IMG/VR virus record: IMGVR_UViG_3300043395_000336
Span: 1-24,474 of that record
DNA length: 24,474 bases
Reading direction: 5' to 3' (one strand)
Source: a virus
The stretch's first letter is position 1. Each line of letters opens with the position of its first letter. The translations under genes were made by a program, and so were the position numbers. Of the stretch, positions 13,453-20,637 are shown one piece after another. Below the pieces are notes generated by a model. The model was not told the DNA's origin, did not search any database, and saw only the letters and a list, made by a program, of their open reading frames with translations.

Positions 13453-13943
13453 TGCTGAAGATCCTGGATCTGGTTCCTAGCTGGGTATGGGCGGCGCTGG
13501 TCGCCCTTTTCGCGTTACTGGCCGGGATCTCCTACGTTCGGATGCACAGCGCGAAGGCCGAGCTGGCGGACTACCGCGCAGAGGTCGCAGAAAATACACG
13601 CCGAGCTGAGGCTGAGGCTCGAGCCAAAGAACAAGCAATGCGTCAGCAAGCTGAAAGGGTCTCCAATGAGCAAGCACAGAAGCAGGAAGTTCTCAATCGC
13701 CGGATTGCTGCTACTGAGTCTGTTGCAAGCAGCCTGCGCGACCAGATCCTCCGACTCAATTCCGGTACAGCCCCCACAGACCCCGAGTCTGCCGCCCTCT
13801 TTGAGCAAGCCCGTACCGCAAGAGAGCTTCTTGGAGCGTGCGCAGGCAGATATACGGACGTGGCTCGATCGGCTGACCAACTCAGAGACCAAGTGAGCGG
13901 GCTGCAAGACTTCGTCGGCAGCGTCTGTCACGCAGCAAAGTAG
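13452..13943 (+). CDS. Rz: Rz-like inner-membrane spanin
   Basis: This 163-residue protein has one N-terminal membrane span (about 11-29, WVWAALVALFALLAGISYV) followed by a long charged helix (32-100, for example AELADYRAEVAENTRRAEAE) and a helical C-terminal part. This is the architecture of i-spanins, which stay in the inner membrane and reach across the periplasm to the outer-membrane partner, fusing the two membranes in the last step of lysis. ATG 13452 overlaps the lysin stop. The partner gene lies entirely inside this gene in another frame. Two cysteines occur in the C-terminal third (LLGACAGRY and GSVCHAAK). The stop TAG at 13941-13943 contributes to the ribosome site of the next gene. 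Confidence 0.85.
   Translation: MLKILDLVPSWVWAALVALFALLAGISYVRMHSAKAELADYRAEVAENTRRAEAEARAKEQAMRQQAERVSNEQAQKQEVLNRRIAATESVASSLRDQILRLNSGTAPTDPESAALFEQARTARELLGACAGRYTDVARSADQLRDQVSGLQDFVGSVCHAAK
13666..13896 (+). CDS. Rz1: Rz1-like outer-membrane lipoprotein spanin, embedded in Rz
   Basis: This 76-residue reading frame lies wholly inside the Rz gene in the +1 frame. It has a basic start (MSKHRSRKF), a hydrophobic stretch (SIAGLLLLSLLQAAC) ending at Cys24 as a lipobox-like site, and a proline-rich mature part (IPVQPPQTPSLPPSLSKPVP). These are the hallmarks of Rz1 o-spanins, which are lipidated and held at the outer membrane to complex with Rz. The mature protein would be about 53 residues, within the usual range. 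AAAGGGT just upstream (13656-13662) can serve as its ribosome site. Two-component spanins with the outer gene fully nested are known from lambda-type phages. Confidence 0.85.
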   Translation: MSKHRSRKFSIAGLLLLSLLQAACATRSSDSIPVQPPQTPSLPPSLSKPVPQESFLERAQADIRTWLDRLTNSETK

Positions 13944-13951
13944 GGCACCAC

Positions 13952-15577
13952 ATGGCACTGATCGGAATCAAGGGCTTCAACGGCATGAAGCCGATCTCCA
14001 ACCCAATCCTCTTGGATTCGGGTGAGGCGCAGCTTGCCCGTAACGTCAAGCTGATCTCCGGTGCCATCTCTGCGCTCAAGGGCACGACCACTCTCAAGGC
14101 CACCACCTCTGCCTCGCCGCAGACGATCTACCGCTACGGCACCAGCGCGACGGAGACCAACTACTGGCTCGAGTTCCCTGGTGATGTGGATGTCGTGCGC
14201 TCACCGATCGTGGCCGATCAGTACGATCGCCTGTATTGGACTGACGGTGTAGCTCCTCGCTACTCGCCCAACAACCTGATCTTGTCTGGCGCGAGCTATC
14301 CGGGGGCGTCATACCTGCTGGGCATCCCGAAGCCAACGACGGCTCCCACGGTCACGGCATCTACCGCTCCGACGGAAGCTGTTCACACCGAGAGCCGCAC
14401 CTACGTCATCACGTACGTGTCCGCGTTCGGCGAAGAAGGGCCTCCGTCCAACGCCTCTGCTGTTGTCTCGATCAACAACACCCAGCCGGTCACGGTCAGC
14501 ATCCCGGGCAACCCAGGTGGCAACCGCAACCTGACGCTCAAGCGGATCTACCGCTCTTCGGCTACTGGCGCTCAGGCGTACTTCCAGTTCGTGGCTGAGG
14601 TTCCGATCGCCACGACGAGCTACACCGACAGCAAGACTCAGGCAAGCCTGGGAGAAGTACTCGGCACAGAGGACTGGGTAGAGCCTCCTGCTGGCCTGAA
14701 GGGGCTGCGGATGATGGCCAACGGCGTGGCTGTTGGCTTTGTCGGCAACACCGTCTACATGTCCGAGCCGTACCTGCCTCATGCCTGGCCGCATGAGTAC
14801 CCGGTGGATGCTGACATCGTGGGCCTTGGCACCTTCGGTCAGACGGTTGTGGTGCTGACCAGAACCTTCCCGTATCTGCTGCAAGGCGTGGATCCGTCGG
14901 CCATGTCCACGACCAAGATGGAGCTGCGGCAAGCCTGCGTCTCCAAGCGATCGATCGTGGAGACCGGTGACGGCGTGATGTACGCATCGCCTGATGGCCT
15001 GGTGTCGATCGGCGGCAGCGGTGTCCAGGTGGTCACCCAGAACATCCTGTCGCGGGAGCAGTGGCAAGCCTACAAGCCGGACTCGATCCTGGCCTTCCTC
15101 TACAACGGAAGGTGGCATGGGTTCTACAACACCGGCTCTGAGCGTGGCCTGCTGATCTTCGACTTCACCGGTCAGGGCGCGTACATGACCGTGTCAGACC
15201 TTGGGTCTGGCGGAGCTCAGCCGATCGTCTCTGGCTTCCAGGATGCGTCTACGGACACCCTGTACCTGGTGCAGGGGGCGAACATTGTTCGCTTCGATGC
15301 CGGGACAAACCTGCCGTACCTGTGGCGCTCGAAGGTCTTCCGCGCCCCGCAGCATGTGAACTTCTCTGTGGCTCAGGTTCGAGCCTCGGCCTATCCGGTG
15401 CAGTTGAAGGTCTATGCGGATGGCGCTCTCAAGCTGACGAAGAGCGTGGCGTCAGAGGCTCATTTTCGTTTGCCAGCCGGGTTCAAGGCCCTGGACTGGT
15501 ACGTGGAGATCGAGGGCACAACTGATGTGACCGAGTTCTACATGGCGACGTCTGTTGCGGAGCTGATGCAGGTATGA
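13952..15577 (+). CDS. Tail nozzle/hub-like beta-rich structural protein
   Basis: This 541-residue protein starts at ATG 13952, with TAGGG at 13941-13945 as ribosome site. Its start, GIKGFNGMKPISNP followed by SGEAQLARNVKLISGAISAL, resembles the opening of beta-propeller-like podovirus tail proteins, where an Ala/Asn-Val motif precedes a G-x-L/I start. Residues about 130-225 form an Fn3-like insertion (ESRTYVITYVSAFGEEGPPS ... LKRIYRSSATGAQAYFQFV). Later segments alternate Gly turns and strands (GNTVYMSEPYLPHAWPHEYP, GDGVMYASPDGLVSIGG, YNGRWHGFYNTG), as in propeller blades. A role as the distal tail tube, like T7 gp12, is my inference; no direct homology can be shown here. The stop overlaps the next start (ATGA). 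Confidence 0.65.
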   Translation: MALIGIKGFNGMKPISNPILLDSGEAQLARNVKLISGAISALKGTTTLKATTSASPQTIYRYGTSATETNYWLEFPGDVDVVRSPIVADQYDRLYWTDGVAPRYSPNNLILSGASYPGASYLLGIPKPTTAPTVTASTAPTEAVHTESRTYVITYVSAFGEEGPPSNASAVVSINNTQPVTVSIPGNPGGNRNLTLKRIYRSSATGAQAYFQFVAEVPIATTSYTDSKTQASLGEVLGTEDWVEPPAGLKGLRMMANGVAVGFVGNTVYMSEPYLPHAWPHEYPVDADIVGLGTFGQTVVVLTRTFPYLLQGVDPSAMSTTKMELRQACVSKRSIVETGDGVMYASPDGLVSIGGSGVQVVTQNILSREQWQAYKPDSILAFLYNGRWHGFYNTGSERGLLIFDFTGQGAYMTVSDLGSGGAQPIVSGFQDASTDTLYLVQGANIVRFDAGTNLPYLWRSKVFRAPQHVNFSVAQVRASAYPVQLKVYADGALKLTKSVASEAHFRLPAGFKALDWYVEIEGTTDVTEFYMATSVAELMQV

Positions 15578-18492
15578 GCCGCGAGACCCAAGTACCGGCG
15601 ATCCCGGCCCCATCCGACAGCAACGTCGTCCAGGCGCTTCAGGCGATCAAGAGTTCGCTTGACGTCCGAGAGGGTCGACTTGGTGATCCGCTCGATCAGT
15701 TTGTCAGCCTGCGCGAGCTGAAGGCGCTCGGTCTTGCGAAGGATGGTTCGACCACCCTAGCCCCCGTTGGCGGAACCGGCAAGCTGCCGGTCGTAGGCAA
15801 TGGTGGTGGCGTCTTTGGCCCAGACCCTTACGACGAGACCACAGATCTCACAACACCTCCTGCTCCGGGCGGGCTGACGGCCACCTCCACGTTCTCGACC
15901 ATCGTCCTGGAGTGGACTGGCGCGGCGTACAGCAATCACAGCTACACAGAGGTGTGGCGCAGCGCCACCAACGTTCTTGGCTCTGCCGTCTTGATCGGCA
16001 CGACTATTGGCTCGATCTTCTCTGATCCTGTCGGCAAGACGAGTCAGACGTATTACTACTGGATCCGGTTCGTCTCGATGGCGAATGTCATTGGGCCTTA
16101 CAACGCCACCAGCGGCACCGCTGCAAGCACCAGCATGATTGGTGGTCAGGATCTGTCGAACCTGATCATCACAGCCGAGAAGATCGCCAATGGCTCAATC
16201 GACCTTGGTGGAAACAAGATCTATGGACTGCTCAAGAACGCGAACATGGAGGTCATTACTGACCCAACCAAGATCGCGGACTCACTGATCGGAAACACCA
16301 AGCTCGTTGACCTTGCGATCACAGCAGGCAAGATTGCCAACGGAGCTATCGACCTGGGCGGCACCAAGATCACTGGTCTGTTGGCAAACGCCAACATGGC
16401 GGTGATTACGGATCCGACCAAGATTGCCGATGGCCTGATCGGCAACACCAAGTTGGCGAACCTTGCAATCACTGCTGGGAAAATTGCCGATGGTGCGATC
16501 GACCTGAGCGGAAGCAAGATCACTGGATTGCTGGCAAACGCCAACATGGCAGTGATCAGCGATCCCACGAAGATCGCCGACTTCATCATCAGCAACACGA
16601 AGCTGGCAGATCTGGCCGTCACGGCGGGAAAGATCGCGTCTGGCGCTGTCACGCTAACCAAGTTTGCGTCTGGCATTGAGCCAGTGACGATTGTGACCGG
16701 CGCGCTGCCGACGACCAAGAGCACAGAGACCATCGTCTTCAGCGGCAAGCTGTATCGCTGGAGTGGTACGGCGTATACCGCAGCCGTAGATACATCAGAC
16801 CTCAGCGGCACCATCACGGACGCCCAGATTGCCGGGGTCAATGCAACCAAGATCGCCGGTCAGATCACGACAACGCAGATCAGCGATGACGCCATCAGCA
16901 CCCCGAAGCTGGCTGCTGGGGCCATCACTGCGGCAAAGATCGCGGCAGGCACGATCCAGGCAAGCAACATTGCAGCCGGTGCAATTACCGGCGACCGCAT
17001 CGCCGCAAACACCATCACAGGCAGCAACATCGCTGCGGACACGATCACTGCGGCGCAAATTGCGGCAGGGGCCATCAGCGCATCTGAGCTTGCCGCTGGA
17101 GCTGTGACGGCTGGCAAGATCGCGGTCAACGCGATCATCGCTAATGATGGCGTGATTGCCAACGCCGCAATCACGAACGCACTGATTGCGAATACTGCTG
17201 TTGGGACTGCTCAGATCCAGGACGCAGCCATCACGTCCGCGAAGATTGCCAGTCTGGCTGTTGGTACCGCCGCCATTCAGACTGGAGCGATCACAAATGC
17301 GTTGATTGCCAACCTTGCTGTAGGCTCCGCGCAAATCCAGGACGCGGCCATCACATCTGCGAAGATTGCCAATCTGGCTGTTGGCACGGCAGCGATTCAG
17401 ACAGGCGCGATCACTACAGCTCTGATTGCCAACTTAGCCGTCGGCTCTGCACAGATTGCTGATGCGGCTATCACATCTGCGAAGATTGCCAATCTGGCTG
17501 TTGGCAACGCGGCCATCCAGAACCTTGCGGTCACCAACTCCAAGATCGCTGACCTGGCTGCGGACAAGATCACAGCCGGAACCATCACGGCGGCAATCGA
17601 CCTTCGCTCTCCAATTGTCCGCTCGGGAGCCGTGCTTCCTGGCAATGCTGGCTTCTACCTGGGTGACTACGGCGGGGTCAATCAGTTCTACATCGGCAAC
17701 GGATCGACCGGTATCAACGGTCGTTCTCTTCAGTTCGACGGCACCAACGCGATTGTGCGAGGAGGTATCTACGCCTACTTCGGCACGATCGGCTCGATCC
17801 TGATTGACGCCAACGGCATCTCGTCATCGAACTACGTCAGCGGCCTGACCGGCTTCTCGCTGAACCAGTCTGGCGCAGCAGAGTTCAGCAACGTCACGGT
17901 TCGCGGCAGCGTCTTCTCTACCAATGGACAGATCGGCGGCATCAACATCACCGGCGGCGGACTGTCGTCGAGCAACTTTGGCGCTGGCACAGGCTGGTCA
18001 ATTACCGGCACTGGCAACGCAACCTTCAACAACATCTACGCTCGTGGCGACATCGAGGCGTCAACGCTGAAGGCCAACACGGTGATGGTCAACACCCTGA
18101 ACATTCAGGGCGGATCCGTGACCGCGATGAACATTGCAAGCGGATCTTCTGGCTCCCTTTCCTTTGGAAACACAGCAAGCACGGTAGTCGCTCTTGGGCT
18201 GACGATGGCGGGCGGGTCTAGCGGCGTGACCGTGATTGTCACGCTGAATGCGATCAGCTCTGGTGGCGGCTCAACGATGGGCATCTACATCCGGCGCAAC
18301 ACAGTCCTGATCTCGTCTTCTGCGGTGTCCGTGCTCGACGCTCAGACATCTTCGTTTGTCGCCACTGCATTCGATCCATCGCCGCTGGATGGCTACAACG
18401 TCTACACGGTTGACCTCGTCAACCAGGGGCCCGGGTCTGGAACATTTACCTACAGCGCGGTCTCGCTGATCGCATCCGGTGGCAAGCGATGA
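15574..18492 (+). CDS. Central tail fibre protein with Fn3-like domain and tandem repeats
   Basis: This 972-residue protein begins MSRETQVPAIPAPSDSNVV and DVREGRLGDPLDQFVSLREL, an N-terminus typical of phage central fibre proteins. An Fn3-like domain covers about 93-186 (PPAPGGLTATSTFSTIVLEW ... YYYWIRFV). Residues 197-346 are three 50-residue repeats, and about 438-649 are decapeptide units (AITAAKIAAG type), merging into 20/40-residue superunits. Regular Ile/Ala spacing suggests a beta-helical or stacked shaft. The C-terminal 300 residues (LRSPIVRSGAVLPGNAGFYL, GIYAYFGTIGSILIDANG) resemble the distal part of lambda gpJ-like proteins, and the last 120 residues form a separate beta domain. 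It probably contacts the host receptor. Start at ATG 15574 overlaps the previous stop. Confidence 0.78.
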   Translation: MSRETQVPAIPAPSDSNVVQALQAIKSSLDVREGRLGDPLDQFVSLRELKALGLAKDGSTTLAPVGGTGKLPVVGNGGGVFGPDPYDETTDLTTPPAPGGLTATSTFSTIVLEWTGAAYSNHSYTEVWRSATNVLGSAVLIGTTIGSIFSDPVGKTSQTYYYWIRFVSMANVIGPYNATSGTAASTSMIGGQDLSNLIITAEKIANGSIDLGGNKIYGLLKNANMEVITDPTKIADSLIGNTKLVDLAITAGKIANGAIDLGGTKITGLLANANMAVITDPTKIADGLIGNTKLANLAITAGKIADGAIDLSGSKITGLLANANMAVISDPTKIADFIISNTKLADLAVTAGKIASGAVTLTKFASGIEPVTIVTGALPTTKSTETIVFSGKLYRWSGTAYTAAVDTSDLSGTITDAQIAGVNATKIAGQITTTQISDDAISTPKLAAGAITAAKIAAGTIQASNIAAGAITGDRIAANTITGSNIAADTITAAQIAAGAISASELAAGAVTAGKIAVNAIIANDGVIANAAITNALIANTAVGTAQIQDAAITSAKIASLAVGTAAIQTGAITNALIANLAVGSAQIQDAAITSAKIANLAVGTAAIQTGAITTALIANLAVGSAQIADAAITSAKIANLAVGNAAIQNLAVTNSKIADLAADKITAGTITAAIDLRSPIVRSGAVLPGNAGFYLGDYGGVNQFYIGNGSTGINGRSLQFDGTNAIVRGGIYAYFGTIGSILIDANGISSSNYVSGLTGFSLNQSGAAEFSNVTVRGSVFSTNGQIGGINITGGGLSSSNFGAGTGWSITGTGNATFNNIYARGDIEASTLKANTVMVNTLNIQGGSVTAMNIASGSSGSLSFGNTASTVVALGLTMAGGSSGVTVIVTLNAISSGGGSTMGIYIRRNTVLISSSAVSVLDAQTSSFVATAFDPSPLDGYNVYTVDLVNQGPGSGTFTYSAVSLIASGGKR
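16162..16611 (+). repeat. Three tandem 150-bp repeats in the central fibre gene
   Basis: Units begin at 16162, 16312 and 16462 and each is exactly 150 bp (50 codons). The pattern L-[AI]-I-T-A-G-K-I-A-N-G-A-I-D-L recurs, followed by KITGLLANANMAVITDPTKI. A partial fourth copy starts at 16612. Nucleotide similarity is high but not complete. The unit length keeps the reading frame, so copy number can change without breaking the gene. Confidence 0.9.
16885..17520 (+). repeat. Nested 30/60/120-bp repeats in the central fibre gene
   Basis: From about 16885 the protein reads as decapeptides (AAGAITAAKI, AAGTIQASNI, AAGAITGDRI, AANTITGSNI, AADTITAAQI). From about 17200 these group into 60-bp and 120-bp units that align base by base at 17221, 17281, 17341, 17401 and 17461. 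The 17221, 17341 and 17461 units (GACGC-GCCATCAC type) are the closest copies. Recent duplication or homogenisation is likely in the second half. Confidence 0.85.
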
Positions 18493-19094
18493 AATTTGCA
18501 GCGTTTTACGACGAGTCGGGCACCGTCAAATACGTTTTCGGCTTCCCAGAGGACAGCCCTCCGCCCAACGATAAGCCTTGGGTAGAGGTCAACTCACCCG
18601 TTATGGCCGACGATGGCTGTGTTCGTGACGGCGCATGGGTTGCCTACACGCCCGAGGGTGCCGCCAGAAAAGCTGTCCCACCCCTGCACCCGGCCACATG
18701 GAACCCTGGCGCCGAGCAGTGGGTGGATGCGCGAACGCCTGATGCGCTGAAGGCGGACAAGTGGGCCGAGATCAAGGCTGCTCGAGATGCAGCCGAGCAT
18801 GGCGGATTCACCTGGGACGGGTCGGTGTTCGACTCTGACCCGGAGTCACAGACCAAGATCGTCGGGGCCACTCAGCTCGCCAACATGAACCCTGCGTCGT
18901 TCTTGATGGACTGGACGCTCAAGGACAATACCGTACGGACGCTGACAGGTGCGCAGATGATCTCGGTGGGCCAGGCCCTGGCGGTACACGTCAACGCTCA
19001 GCACGTCCTGGGCAGAACCCTTCGGCAGCAGATCGAAGCGGCCACAACTGCCGCCGAGGTCAACGCCATCCACTGGCCCGACGACACCCCGTGA
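18489..19094 (+). CDS. DUF4376-domain tail-associated protein
   Basis: In this 201-residue protein, residues 1-85 are a loosely structured N-terminal part (MKFAAFYDESGTVKYVFGFP ... HPATWNPGAEQWVDART). About 90-196 match the DUF4376 pattern: KWAEIKAARDAAEHGGFTW, DGSVFDSDPESQTKIVGATQ, DWTLKDNTVRTLTGAQM and HVLGRTLRQQIEAATTAAEV. DUF4376 proteins are usually found next to tail fibre genes and are often annotated as fibre assembly or virion-associated proteins; their biochemistry is unknown. ATG 18489 overlaps the fibre stop by four bases, supporting joint expression. It is the last gene of the second tail block. Confidence 0.78.
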   Translation: MKFAAFYDESGTVKYVFGFPEDSPPPNDKPWVEVNSPVMADDGCVRDGAWVAYTPEGAARKAVPPLHPATWNPGAEQWVDARTPDALKADKWAEIKAARDAAEHGGFTWDGSVFDSDPESQTKIVGATQLANMNPASFLMDWTLKDNTVRTLTGAQMISVGQALAVHVNAQHVLGRTLRQQIEAATTAAEVNAIHWPDDTP

Positions 19095-19159
19095 CCAGAG
19101 ACAATTGCGGCGTGACGACCTTCAATCACAACCAGACCTATCAGTAGAAACCCTAAGCA

Positions 19160-19606
19160 ATGCGGGACGCCAAAACGATCTCTCTGCTGCACAGGTTCTT
19201 CAGGGACGACCCTGATGCGGTGCAGCTCGCACTCATGTTGACCCGAATCGCTGACGTTTGGGATGACCTGATCGACAAGGACGCCGAGGTCACGCCGTCA
19301 GACATCAACGAAATGATGTGGCTCGCCCTGTCTGGGGTGAACCGCAACGCCTTCTTCCGCAATCACTGCTCTGAGCTTCTGCCGCTGATGGAGACCTCGA
19401 TCCTCAACTGGCTGGCTTCCGACGAGCTGAAGGCGAACCACGGGCAGAAGGGTGTCGAGATCGCCAACGTGATCCGGCACAGCCTGTGTGATCTGTTTGT
19501 TCATATGGCACGAATCATCGGCGGCTTCGAGTGGGCTGTGTCGGTGACTCCTGAGATCAGGATGCTTGCACAGAACGACACACTCGAAGAGTTTTTGAAA
19601 GGGTAA
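19160..19606 (+). CDS. Small helical phage protein with WDDLIDKD motif, function unknown
   Basis: This 148-residue, all-helical protein shows three conserved-looking parts: DAVQLALMLTRIADVWDDLI with DKD (about 19-41), a middle helix (LPLMETSILNWLASDELK), and IANVIRHSLCDLFVHMARII with GGFEWA (101-126). The acidic DDLID and the later H107/H115 could bind metal, but no known enzyme family fits its size. It probably belongs to the late operon and may be a virion or ejection accessory. It is preceded by a 65-base gap without a clear hairpin, promoter or ribosome site; an 11-codon GTG frame (19112-19147) in the same frame stops before it. It ends five bases before the next start. Confidence 0.7.
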   Translation: MRDAKTISLLHRFFRDDPDAVQLALMLTRIADVWDDLIDKDAEVTPSDINEMMWLALSGVNRNAFFRNHCSELLPLMETSILNWLASDELKANHGQKGVEIANVIRHSLCDLFVHMARIIGGFEWAVSVTPEIRMLAQNDTLEEFLKG

Positions 19607-19610
19607 GACT

Positions 19611-20636
19611 ATGGGATGGATGAGCGCACCCCAGCCGGATCCGGGAATTGGCGAAGCAGCCAGGGCCAGCGCCGAGCTGGGCAAAGAAACATTCGACTTC
19701 TACAAGTCTATCTACCAGACCGACCTCAAGCCGATGCAGGAGCGCCAGCTTGCGCTCGCTGAGAGGGCGACTCAGAGCTACCTTGAAGACTCCCAGCTTG
19801 CCCGGGAAGAGGCTCGTCGCCGCATCGAGGAAGACAAGGCCAACAAAGACCTGCGCGACAAGGTCAAAGCCGATGCGATGGGCTACGACTCTCGAGAGAA
19901 CATCGAGCGTCGTCAGGGCATCGCTGCGGCCAGCGCCAACCAGCAGTTCTCGAATGCTCGAGATCAGTCGCTGCGTAGCTTGTCGCGATACGGCGTCAAC
20001 CCCAACTCGTCCGCGTTTGCCCGTACCAACGAGCGGCTGACCCGTGATCAGGCCTTGGCTACGGCTGGTATGCAGACTGGTGCCGCCTTCGACACGATGG
20101 ACAAGGCGATCGCATTGCGTGCCGGTGTCAACGAAGCGGCCAGTGGTCGTTCGAACACAGCCGGTCAGTACATCGGCTTGGCCGGGAATAGCCTTGGTGG
20201 TGCTGTTGGTGCCGGTAGCGGCGCTATGGCGGATGCTCGAGCCAATGCGGGCATGGTTGGTCAGGGTGCTGGATACGGCTTGCAAGGCTACAACCAGTCC
20301 GGAAACCTGTACGGCCAGGAGTTCCAGGGACGCATGGCTGGCTACAACGCCCAGATGGGCGCGATCGCTGGTTTGGCTGGAGCGGCAGGCACGTATTACG
20401 GCCTGTCCAACAGACCTCCTGGCAAGGCAGATGGTGGAGAGATTCACTCTGGGCCAGGCCACGTCAAAGGCCCCGGTGGTCCGGTGGACGACAAGGTTCC
20501 GGCGATGCTCTCGAACGGCGAGTATGTGATTCCCGCTGATGTTGTAAAGGCCAAGGGCGTCGAGTTCTTCGACAAGCTCAAGGCGAAGTACCACACCCCG
20601 GCTGCACAGCAGCGCATGGGTCTTCGGAGGAACTGA
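19611..20636 (+). CDS. Internal virion (ejection) protein with DDKVPAMLSNGEYVI motif
   Basis: In this 341-residue protein, residues 12-85 are a charged helix (for example REEARRRIEEDKANKDLRDK), and 104-180 form another helical region around QFSNARDQSLRSLSRYGVNP. Residues 181-262 are extremely Gly/Ala-rich with amphipathic character, as in proteins that insert into or cross membranes. The C-terminus (273-330) carries KADGGEIHSGPGHVKGPGG then DDKVPAMLSNGEYVI and KAKGVEFFDKLKAKYH, a widespread motif of phage virion proteins. The order of this gene, a coiled-coil gene and a giant gene matches the ejection-protein cluster of podoviruses such as those with T7 gp14-16. AAAGGG at 19598-19603 precedes ATG 19611. 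Confidence 0.75.
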   Translation: MGWMSAPQPDPGIGEAARASAELGKETFDFYKSIYQTDLKPMQERQLALAERATQSYLEDSQLAREEARRRIEEDKANKDLRDKVKADAMGYDSRENIERRQGIAAASANQQFSNARDQSLRSLSRYGVNPNSSAFARTNERLTRDQALATAGMQTGAAFDTMDKAIALRAGVNEAASGRSNTAGQYIGLAGNSLGGAVGAGSGAMADARANAGMVGQGAGYGLQGYNQSGNLYGQEFQGRMAGYNAQMGAIAGLAGAAGTYYGLSNRPPGKADGGEIHSGPGHVKGPGGPVDDKVPAMLSNGEYVIPADVVKAKGVEFFDKLKAKYHTPAAQQRMGLRRN

Positions 20637-20637
20637 A

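Noticed and set aside
14309-15118. 269-codon minus-strand open frame over the nozzle-like gene
   Set aside because: Its His/Arg/Gly-rich product has no domain and lies entirely antisense to a continuous structural gene.
17221-17520. Regular 60-bp repeats resembling a CRISPR array
   Set aside because: The repeats are coding, in frame, directly adjacent and lack variable spacers; they belong to a fibre shaft.
19160-19606. DDLID as a DDxxD terpenoid synthase motif
   Set aside because: The protein has only 148 residues, about half the usual size, and lacks the second aspartate-rich or NSE motif; one short motif is not enough.
19557-20594. 345-codon minus-strand open frame over the first ejection protein
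   Set aside because: The + strand product carries the conserved DDKVPAMLSNGEYVI motif and good ribosome site; the reverse frame shows none.
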